This document shows positions 55,751-64,000 of a stretch of 64,000 bases of DNA, in pieces. The first letter of the stretch is position 1, and each line of letters begins with the position of its first letter. The notes under the pieces were generated by a model. It was not told the DNA's origin. It did not search any database and saw only the letters and a program-made list of their open reading frames with translations. The DNA is taken from positions 1 to 64,000 of the forward strand of contig CAMRHE010000206.1 of the NCBI GenBank assembly GCA_947044405.1. The letters are read 5' to 3'. This stretch comes from Leptodactylus fallax (lineage: Eukaryota > Chordata > Amphibia > Anura > Leptodactylidae). Both the position numbers and the translations under genes were made by a program.

Positions 55751-56169
55751 TGTGAGCCAGAGGGCGCTGTTGAGCGACCCAGGCCAGACCAGAAAAGGCT
55801 CTGAGCCACGCCTTTGGGTGGTGGCGTGTAACTCCAGAGGGCTGGAGTATCCTGCACAGAGCAGGAAATGGTGGACCCAACTGGACAGATAGACGGTCTG
55901 TGCCAGCAGGGCTGAGGTCCACCGGAGACTCTTTGCTAGAGCTGAGCAAGAGTCAGGCTAGTGAGGGGCTCTATAAGTGAGTTAGGGCCCTAACGGCGGC
56001 CTAGGTTTTGTTTGTTGTTTTGTTATGTTGCCCTTAAGCTGTAATAAAGCCACTTTGTTTTAAATTGGCACCGTCTGAACGCTGTCTCACCGGCGCCCAG
56101 TACCAAGAACCACCGCTGTTGGGACCAGGAAAAGCCACCATTTGAGTCTAAATTCCCCAAGCTGTCACA
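55751..56169 (+). mobile_element. Probable solo LTR (419 bp)
   Basis: Begins TGTGAGCC and ends GCTGTCACA, so TGTGA/TCACA ends. In order it has a TATA-like CTCTATAAGTGAG (about 55969), a polyadenylation signal AATAAAGCC (56043), then a U5-like GGCACCGTCTGAACGC stretch. No partner LTR, primer site or internal genes lie within the window, and the flanks give no clear 4-5 bp duplication. Confidence 0.55.
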
Positions 56170-56329
56170 ATATGTTAAAATATGCATCTGTAACTTATTG
56201 TATATCTGCCATTTTGCTGCAATGTCCATTATTGTTAGGACAGGGACCAAATAAGCTAAGTACAGCGAGGCATAGTAATATCAATGGTGCTAATGTATTG
56301 GCTTGATCACAGAGACACAGCAATATCAG

Positions 56330-57025
56330 GCCTTTAATCCTTTCCTGACATCCTTCGTAATGGGTCTTTAAACATGGCAGGCGCTCAGGAGTGGAGTGGC
56401 TGCCATTAGCTGCCGGGCCTCCACTGTAATACATATCTTTGATCACGGGCATTATCCCATTAGATGTTTTGGTCCAACATGACTGAGGCATCTAAAGGGT
56501 GGATTTGAATTTTACAATAAACTGCAATGCATTAGCATTGCACTATATTGTATTTCTGATCAGATCCCCTGCTGTTCAAGACCCCCTATTTGGTCTAAAA
56601 GTGAAAGTTAAAAAAAAAAAAAAAGAAAAAAGTTAAAAAAACAACCAAAATAAAACACTGACATCTCAAATCACCATCCTTTCCCTAGATCCGATATATA
56701 AAGTAAAATATAAACACATTAGACATCACCATATCCCAAAATGCCCAAACTACAAATTTCTAAAAATATTTTTCCCATATGATGCACACTGTAGTGAGAA
56801 AAAAAAAAATCAAAATGGCTGAACCACTGTTTTTTCACCATATCTCCTCCCCCAAAAATTTGAAGAAAACGCTAACAAAACATTCCCCACATTGGTATAA
56901 ATAAAAAGTACATCTTTCCCCCACAAAAAACTCCAAGAAAGTTTTTTCAAAGGTTTGGATTTTTTGTAAGTCATTATAACAAAAATTGAAAAATTAAAAA
57001 TGGCTACGGCAGGAAAGAGTTAATA
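56330..57025. repeat. Family K repeat, long copy
   Basis: TTTAATCCTTTCCTGACATC, CTTTGATCACGGGCATTA, AACATTCCCCACATTGGTAT, GTACATCTTTCCCCCACAAA and ATGGCTACGGCAGGAAAGAG appear in the order expected for K. Confidence 0.55.
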
Positions 57026-57344
57026 GACTGCCTCTTTGTCCACACAAGTTAGATATTCATTTATATTGGCAATGTCCTTTAATTTTTCAATTTTGCACAG
57101 CGTTCTCTATGTCATAAAGGATGAAATGGGTATAAAATTGTCTAATTCGCCGGTTCTCTTTGTATTAGGGGATGTCATTGAAATTATAACGCCATAGTTT
57201 TCTAAGATTATGGCTGTTGACAAGAATCACTCATCATTTGTGGGGTCTATTAGGAATTGTGAGATCATGATTGATAACCCTAGCAGCATGGTGTTCCCAA
57301 CAACCATTTTCTATTTATTCAGGTGTCTCCATACTTTCGGACCA
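57026..57344. other. No recognised gene
   Basis: Nothing recognised. Confidence 0.4.
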
Positions 57345-57660
57345 CGGTGTACATCAGGGGTAAAATAATGCCCCCTTTACTTGCCCCCATAGGGTAAAAT
57401 GCCCCTTTTACTGGCACACATAGGATATAATGCCTCCTTTATTAGCCCCACATAGTATAATGCCCCATTTACTGGCCTCCACATGGTATATTGCCTCTTT
57501 TACTGGCCCCCACACAATATAATGCCCCCTTTACTGGCACACACATGGTATAACGCCCCCTTTATTGGCCCCCACATAATAGAATGCCCTCTTTATTGGC
57601 CCCCACAGTATAGTTCCCCCCTTACTGACCCCACATAGTATACAAAAAAGGCCCCTTAAT
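57345..57660. repeat. Degenerate tandem repeat, about 32-35 bp unit
   Basis: Eight or nine repeats of a unit like ATAATGCCCCCTTTACTGGC with CCCCACATAGT. Irregular copies. Confidence 0.8.
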
Positions 57661-58404
57661 ATTGCAGGCCCCATGCATCTATAAAAAAACCTGGATTTTA
57701 GCTGTCAGGGTGCTACATTGATATGAAATGAAGTTTATGAGTGATCCATATGTTATAAATTGATTATGTAAATGATTAGATAAATGTAATTATCACGTTT
57801 ATCAGATATAATAATATAATAACTCATGACTTCATCAGTTGATTAGGATGGTGCCACACAATGTACCTGGATGGGGCTATAGTTGCCCCGACCTGCTTTC
57901 ATTTGTGAAACGTAGATGAATTTCATTTATATCTCATTACTGGCCACATCATAGCAACAAAACCAGACGGCCAGTAATTAAATATAGCTGAAATTAAATA
58001 CACAGCAGCTCTGCAAACTGTCACACAATACAGGATGTGCACGTGGACATGGTCGGGAATAGGTTAAAGTAACATTTGGCTGTGTAAGTGCTTGGGATGA
58101 TTCAGCCCCACTAATGGATTAATTTCTGCGTGCACGTGTTTGCTGTGTGCTTGTGGATGGGCCAGTGAGATAAAAGTGGACTTGTTATGAGTTTATGCAA
58201 ATTGACAAAAAGTGTATTATTTAGGACCCTGAGGACATGGGGTTGTTATAATTGTAGTTTCCAAAAAGAATATTCAGGGTTTGGGCCAGTGCAACAAATC
58301 TGGCCCTGATGACCCAGGGAGAGACAGTGAACAAGAGAGGGAAGTTCCCCATCTCTGTCATGGACTCAGTGAGCCATGCTAGTGCAGGAGGAGAACAGTC
58401 AAAG
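57661..58404. other. No recognised gene
   Basis: Nothing recognised. Confidence 0.4.
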
Positions 58405-58859
58405 AGGACCTTTCATGTCCTCGTAGATTGGTGGCATTATATACCACTAGAAAGTTGACAGTATGCTGAATTCAGCACTCTAACCAGAGGCGTGGCTACC
58501 GGGGGGGGGCAGAGGGGGCGGCTGCCCCGGGCCCACTGAATCTTTGGGGGCCCACCCCGGGGCCGCCATTAATACATCCTTTATTTCTAACTAGATCGGT
58601 GTCTGCAGACACCAATCTAGTTACAATGCTTCCTGGTGCTTAACTGTCTTGTAAACCGCAAGCCAATACAGGCCTGCGGTTTACAAGATGCCGAGACCAC
58701 AGACAGATGTCCGCCTCTCAGCACGGGCGGTGCGATGACGTCACAACATCGCGCCACCCGCGCTCAGACACAGACGTCCTGTACGTAGACAGGGAGGAAG
58801 CACCAGCGGCTCCGTTCATCAGCATCGCACGCAGGTGAGTATAACTTTTTTTTTTGTGG

Positions 58860-59120
58860 GTATATTAATAGTATAAGGGGTGGTTAGGAGGGTGAAATAT
58901 AACTATAATGGGAGGATTCATTAGGGGGCATTATGATGGGGGGTCATTTATATAAGGGTTATTGGGGGATATTATTAATACAATGGGAGAAGTTATTTAT
59001 ATAAGGGGCCATTAGGGGGCATCATTTATATTACAAGGCATTATGAACATAAGGGGGTGGTCACTGATATAAGGGGTCATTAGAGGTGCAGTATTTATGT
59101 CAGGGGGAATCAGGGGCATA
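58860..59120. repeat. Degenerate tandem repeats inside the hAT element
   Basis: Irregular units of ATTAGGGGGCATTAT, TTTATATAAGGGG and similar sequence. Confidence 0.65.
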
Positions 59121-59189
59121 ATATGAGGGTCAATTTAATTTAATGAAAGTGGCACTTGGACTTTATTAAGACTAACACCCCAAGTACCG

Positions 59190-59560
59190 GGCTGCAGGAA
59201 AAACCATGGTGGTAACATTGTGTTTTTTCCCCGCAGCGCTTTTCACAGAAGGTCCGCAGAGGTTTTACCTGTGGACTTTCTGTTTTCAATACACCTATAT
59301 GGAGACCGCCAGTGTTTCCATAGGTATAATTGACATGCTGCGATTTCCAAAACCGCAATGGTTTTGGAAATCGCAGTGTGTCTGCTGCACATATTTTTCC
59401 GCAATGTGTTGATGGGATTTGCTAGAATGCCACGGTTTTTTTCTGTGGATTTTCGCCACAAGGGGCCACATCCCATCCCATCCCCACTTTGCGTCGCTGC
59501 CGCGTTTTTTCCCACAGCTGTTTTTTGCTGCGGGATGCTACATGGGGCCTTGACCTTAAG
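59190..59560. mobile_element. MITE family D, nested in the hAT element
   Basis: GTCCGCAGAGGTTTTACCTG, ATTGACATGCTGCGATTTCC and the right end CTACATGGGGCCTTGACCTT. The left terminus is eroded. Confidence 0.7.
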
Positions 59561-59900
59561 GCGTTTTCCAGCTCATTTTTACTGATGATCTATCGTCAGA
59601 ATAAAACATCAATAAGAGATAAGTGATTCCCCACTGATCAGCTGTATGAGGGGGCTATGGCGTCTGTTTATATCATATGCTGTCTGTTTATAGTGACCGT
59701 GTGATGTAATTCGTCTTGTCACATAGACGTGTATAGGACGAGGCTGTAGTTACATGACATGGCCGCTATGAAAAGAAAGACACTGTGTAAACAGAGAAGG
59801 GGTCACGGCGCTTACACAGGTACCACAGTTCATTCAAATAGCTGATCTCTGGGAACCGGGTATTGGAACCCCAATAATTTTTTTTTCCCTTGTTTTTTTT
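59558..59900. mobile_element. MITE family F, nested in the hAT element
   Basis: AAGGCGTTTTCCAGCTCATT, GATCTATCGTCAGAATAAA, CCCCACTGATCAGCTG and an inverted AGCTGATCTCTGGGAACC. Confidence 0.6.
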
Positions 59901-60605
59901 TTTTCCCTTTTCAATTAGGTAATACCTGGGACATTATTAATAAGGGGAACTATTTAAAGGGGTGCACAGGGAAGTTATTAATTTAAAGATGCACTTGGGG
60001 GTATTATTCATTATGGGGGGTTATATTATATATTTTATAATTAGGGTAGCAGCAGGATGGGGGCTTTGTGCAGGTGAGGACAATGTGGGTCAGGTGCCTG
60101 GAAAAGTAAGGAGCCAAAGATGTCTGTGTTGCAAACTTTACAGAGACTGGAAGAAGTGGTCATGGCCGTTTGGATGAAAGAGATGGGGAAAGTGAAGGAT
60201 TAGTCAGAGACGTCACCGGTAAGTCACAAAATGTTACTGCCCTGTATTCACCTAAATTGTCTGCAGAGCCCTGTGAAGAGCTGCTATATACCACTATACG
60301 CTCAACGTATACTGATAGTATCAGTATACAAACATGTCCAAGTTGGGGGCCCACTTGGACATGTTCGCCCCCCCCCTGTGCTGAACCCCTAGCTACGCCT
60401 CTGGCTCTGACAGTACGCACCCAGGTGCTGGAGATATTGGTGCCATTAGTTTCGGCACTGATATCCCTCCAGTGTCAGAAGGGTGGGCCTTACAGCCTAG
60501 CGTCATAGCCTGGACTTGAGGAAAGTCCCCCCACCCTGACAGTACTCTTGGCTATGGAATGAATTCAGCTTTTTAGCAATCTGGAAGGACATAAAAGGTT
60601 CTCTT

Positions 60606-60929
60606 TAATTTGCCTGCCATGAGAGTGATCCAGAGACAGGAACCCATGAGTGATCTGGGAGAGTAAGGAGAAAGACCTGGACCTGCTGTCACGATTCACA
60701 AGACTGTGCTATTTTTGACAAATCTGTGCATCCATATTGCATCTGTTCCAATACGTTTTTTTTTGTTTGTTTTTTTTATATTTTTTTTTAACTGTAGTCT
60801 ATTTTGCATACTGTATATTTTTAATGGGACATCTCTACTTTGATCTGTCAAAGGGACATTGTTCCAAAAGTCTTGTGGTTTGTTCAGATGAAATTTTGCA
60901 AATGTAATGGACCCTGAAAGGTATATCTG
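60606..60929. other. No recognised gene
   Basis: T-rich, nothing recognised. Confidence 0.4.
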
Positions 60930-61260
60930 TCATGTTATGCCACAATTATTTCAAAAATGTATTTAAGTATATTTAGTATTCAGCAGTCCCTATTACAGCA
61001 TTACCTGGATACCCAGCTTTCCCAGGACCATGAAAAACACAATTATGTAGCAAGGAGTAGGATTTATTTAGATAAATTTAGTTTTCCATATACCTTAACA
61101 CAGCTCCACATGCTATGCAACCCAGCTTTCTCAGAACCCTGAAAAGCAAATCTGGCAAGCATATTTAGTATTCAGCCATCTATATTATTGCATTTTCTAG
61201 TATGTTACTCAGATTTCCCAGGACCCTGAAAGGGAAATTGTCAGGAGAATTCAATTATCT
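60930..61260 (+). repeat. Degenerate direct repeats, about 110-120 bp spacing
   Basis: The sequence ATATTTAGTATTCAGC followed by a TATTA-rich stretch and CCCAGGACC or CTCAGAACC with CTGAAA recurs near 60968, 61110 and 61165, and weakly at 61800-61850 (GTAGATTTATTTAGGAAAAT). Confidence 0.55.
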
Positions 61261-61930
61261 ATCAAATGAGGCACAACAGACGGTCAGCTGAAATCAAAGG
61301 TAGGCTGTTTATTTGATTGTTAAGACAACACAATATTTAGACAAAGGTGATGCACTTGGTGTTGTCTGGAGGGAGACCCCCCCCCCCCCCGGGCAACTTC
61401 TTATAGCCAGTTGCTCTGTGTCTTGGCAGTCATTCAATGCCTTGCACCTCATTATAAGCATTAAATTCACAATCAAAGATTAAGTAGACGGATTCAAGGC
61501 TCTTTGCATCCTTTTCCAAGACCTTGAATGAATTCAGATAAGATGTCCGGGGAACACAACTCCATCTAAGCATAATATGCATACTAAGTGGTTACATTCT
61601 TTATTAATTGGAAACTGGTGAAGTACAGGAATTTCCAGTAATTCATTTCTCTTCCAGACATATGTTCTCAGCACATACACAAGTATCTGTAATATTGATT
61701 ATGTATTTATCCTAAGTAACATTAATACAATATATGATATAAGTGTAAAAATTATTCCACAGAAATCCTGAAAGCTACAGGATGATCATAGCACAAGGAA
61801 GTAGATTTATTTAGGAAAATGTATTATTCAGTATTTCCTACTACAGCTTAATATGAGATGAGATGCACAGGGCTCCCTGGAGAGCAGCGGAGGCGGCTGT
61901 GAGCAGGAGCGGGGATCGATAAGTAAATAG
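61261..61930. other. Unassigned
   Basis: Holds a 14-C run at 61378-61391 that should be treated as error-prone. No gene seen. Confidence 0.4.
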
Positions 61931-61970
61931 GGCCCGTTACCTGCTGGGTTTACTCCAGCAGGTAACGGCC
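61931..61970. repeat. Strong hairpin
   Basis: CGTTACCTGCTGG and CCAGCAGGTAACG form a perfect stem around GTTTACT, extended by GGCC on both sides with one bulge. An A-run follows at 61976-61999. Confidence 0.85.
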
Positions 61971-62519
61971 TATATAAAAAAAAAAAAAAAAAAAAAAAAG
62001 CAGGGGCAGGCCCCCTAAGGTCCCGGACCTCATAGAAGTCACTATGGCTGCTACCGTGGTACTTATGTGACCACCCCGGGAGAACCGTGCAAGAAGCTGG
62101 ACTGTCACGGTGACCTTATAGGCATAGATGGGACACCAGTTGGAGTAAGGAGACACCCGCAGGTCCCTTGGGCTGAGATGGTGAGTGGGTGTCAGTACTC
62201 CTCTCCAACTAGGAGCTGGAGCCCAGGGCATAGCTGTAAGGAAGGCAATGTCCAGGCCTGGATCAGTTGAACTACTGACTGCTTTATTGGAACAGGCATC
62301 TGCTGGCTCACTTGTCCTGTATCAGTGAGCTGTGGCAAAGCGACTTGTAGCTGGGTGGAACCTCACCATGAATTAGCAGAGAGTCTTAAATGTCTGCAGG
62401 TCCAGCTTCTGGTCCACTGCAGAAGTTCAGGTAACTTGTAGAGGTAGGTGCAGGCTGCCAGGGTTGTAGTTCTGCTCAGCCTGATGTAATCCTGTACTCT
62501 TACTGATAGTAATGCAGGG
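61971..62519. other. No recognised gene
   Basis: Nothing recognised. Confidence 0.4.
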
Positions 62520-63110
62520 GGCTGTCACACAGCTTCTGGCATCTAAAGGGATCCTTCTGGTGCTGCTGGCATCGAGGGGGGGGGGGGGGCAGAGGTCATT
62601 AGGATGCTGCTGGCATCGAAGGGGGGTAGGATTGCTTCTGGCATTTTAAGGGGGACATGGGTCCTTGGAGTGCTGTTGGCATCTAAGGGGGATTCTGTTG
62701 GCATGGATAGGGGGCAGGGGTCCTGGTGTGCTTCTGGCAACTAAAGGTGGTGGAGACACAGGTCCCTGGGGTTCCATTGGCATCTAAATATGGGGGCATG
62801 TGTCCTTGATGTGCTTCTGGCATCTAAAGGGGGAGGGCAGGGGTCCTTGGGGATGCTGCTAACATATAAAGGGGAGCAGGGGTCCTTGGGTTGCTGCTGG
62901 CATGTAAAGGGGGGGGCAGGGGTCCTTGGGGTGCTGATGACATCTAAAGGGTGGTAGGGGTCCCTGGGGTGCTTCTAGCATCTAAAGGTAGATGACACAG
63001 GTCCCTGGGGTGCCATTGGCATCTAAAAGGGGGGCAGGGTTCCTTGGGGTGCTGCAGGCATGTAATGGGGGGACAGGGTCTAGTGGGGTTTTGGGTCCCT
63101 GGGGGGCTGC
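62520..63110. repeat. Minisatellite, G-rich, about 45-55 bp unit
   Basis: At least ten imperfect units built from GGCATCTAAAGGGG, GCAGGGGTCC and TTGGGGTGCTGCT. Unit length varies with G-run length. Confidence 0.9.
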
Positions 63111-63565
63111 TGCATGTGTCTGTGTGGGATCCCTGGGCTATTGATTTTGTGTGGGAGGTTCCTGGAGTATTGCTTGTGTAAGAGGGGGTTCTGGAGGTGG
63201 TCCCAGGGCGCTGCCACCTGTATGCATGTTTGGGGGTCTCTGGGATGCTACCTGTGTGTGTGAGGAGGTGCTAGTGGTGATCCCTTGGGTACTTCCACCT
63301 GTGTGCATACGGTGGAGGGTCTGAGGGGTGCTACCGTGTGGTGTGTGGGTCCCTGGGGTACTACTTTCATGTAAGTGGGGGTTCCTGCTGTGCTGGTTGT
63401 CTGTGTGCAGGGGTTGCTGGTGGTGATCCCTGTGGTGCTGCCTGTGCATTGGAGGGGTTGGGCCCTTGGGGTCTTGTCACCTATGTGGAAGGAGGGGTGC
63501 TGCCCCCTGTGTGCTGTGGGGGTGGGAAGGGAACTCCAATCCCTGGGGGGTTGCTGCCTGTAAGC
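63111..63565. repeat. Degenerate continuation of the minisatellite
   Basis: Repeated GTGTGTGGGTCCCTGGGG and GTGCTGCCTGTGTGCAT-like units, more diverged than 62520-63110. Confidence 0.65.
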
Positions 63566-63598
63566 TGTTGTGATCTGGACCTAGTGGCAGCTCCTGTA

Positions 63599-63829
63599 AG
63601 CAACTCCATTCTAGTCACCTCAGTAATGAACTGTCTACATTGGAGTTGGTTCTAGCAGGTCCTTCCCCCAGCAACTCCAATCTAGTCACCTCAGTAATGA
63701 ATTGTCTAGAATGGAGTTGCTCCTAGTAGGTCCTCCCTCCAGCAACTCCATTCTAGACCGTTCACTAGTGAGGTGACTAGATTGGAGTTGCTGAAGGGAG
63801 GACCTACCAGGAGCAACTCCATTCTAGAA
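63599..63829. repeat. Direct plus inverted repeat cluster, about 73-bp unit
   Basis: AGCAACTCCATTCTAGTCAC (63599) and AGCAACTCCAATCTAGTCAC (63672) start two direct copies. An inverted copy follows at 63742-63829 (GAGGTGACTAGATTGGAGTT, then GGGAGGACCTACCAGGAGCA). Confidence 0.85.
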
Positions 63830-64000
63830 ATAACTCTGGCTGTCCGCTTACAGAATCCTACTTCCTCTCTCTGCTATGACTATTTCCTGTTCCAGCTACA
63901 GATCCCCCCACTATACTGTATGGTGCTAAATGTAACCTTATAGGGACCACAACTCATCAGGACAAGTGATACCAGAGAACAATAGCTTAAAAATATTTTG
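63830..64000. other. No recognised gene
   Basis: Window end, nothing recognised. Confidence 0.4.

Larger units (their letters stand above)
58485..60403. mobile_element. Non-autonomous hAT-like element (1.9 kb)
   Basis: Starts CAGAGGCGTGGCTACCGGGG and ends CCCCTAGCTACGCCTCTG, inverted termini of a hAT type common in vertebrates. Flanked by 8-bp near-duplicates ACTCTAAC (58477-58484) and GCTCTGAC (60404-60411), the size expected for hAT. No transposase is encoded. Contains direct repeats at 58860-59120 and nested D (59190) and F (59558) elements. Confidence 0.8.
58405..60605. mobile_element. Family G palindromic MITE split by a hAT-like insertion
   Basis: 58405-58484 (AGAGGACCTTTCATGTCCTC, GTGGCATTATATACCACT) and 60404-60605 (CAGGTGCTGGAGATATTGGT, TTAGTTTCGGCACTGATATC, GTCAGAAGGGTGGGCCTTAC) are the two sides of one G element like that at 33126-33545. 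Confidence 0.75.

Noticed and set aside
57345..57660. CRISPR-like regular repeats
   Set aside because: No constant-length unique spacers, units drift continuously, and the context is vertebrate.
63138..63655. Frames of about 100 codons, His/Pro- or Gly/Cys-rich
   Set aside because: Translation of the degenerate minisatellite.

Overview
The window looks like vertebrate, most probably frog (neobatrachian anuran), nuclear DNA. It is AT-rich, nearly gene-free and dominated by transposable elements. The organism call is an inference. It rests on amphibian-style IFITM proteins, a tRNA-derived SINE with an L2-type tail, Rex1/L2-like and Tx1/L1-like LINE pieces, Tc1 elements, and many short palindromic MITEs of kinds abundant in frog genomes. 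No bacterial, phage or plasmid features are present.

The only convincing host genes are two tandem IFITM (CD225/dispanin) paralogues on the plus strand. Copy 1 has coding exons at 14760-15008 and 16347-16505. Copy 2 has them at 42728-42970 and 46273-46479. Each has two coding exons with a phase-0 intron at the canonical IFITM position. Similarity extends into the promoter, intron and 3' flank (about 14530-17460 against 42510-47760), so one multi-kilobase segment was duplicated. Both copies carry an IRF/ISRE-like motif and a TATA-like box at matching distances from the ATG, which fits interferon induction. Copy 1 has lost the C-terminal tail that copy 2 keeps.

The rest is a layered deposit of mobile DNA. 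1-14 kb holds several MITE families, a nested MITE complex at 12.4-13.4 kb and a Tx1/L1 endonuclease relic. 17.5-31 kb holds a BED-finger transposase relic, LTR-like pieces, a 5'-truncated L1 with target-site duplication, a Tc1 relic and a Rex1/L2-like LINE. 31-42 kb holds three large palindromes and a nearly complete Tc1 element whose transposase is interrupted by a 659-bp, partly poly-G insert. 45-56 kb holds more MITEs, a SINE, a second Tc1 relic and a probable solo LTR. 57-64 kb holds tandem repeats, a 1.9-kb hAT-like element inserted into an older palindromic repeat, a minisatellite and a direct/inverted repeat cluster.

I found no convincing new multi-gene system. The observations most worth following are the diverged IFITM pair with its shared control region, the fold-back structures (especially 32.0-32.4 and 40.4-41.7 kb), and the odd GC-only insertion inside the Tc1 transposase, which may be an assembly artefact. 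Family letters (A, C, D and so on) are labels made up for this window. No database search was run.
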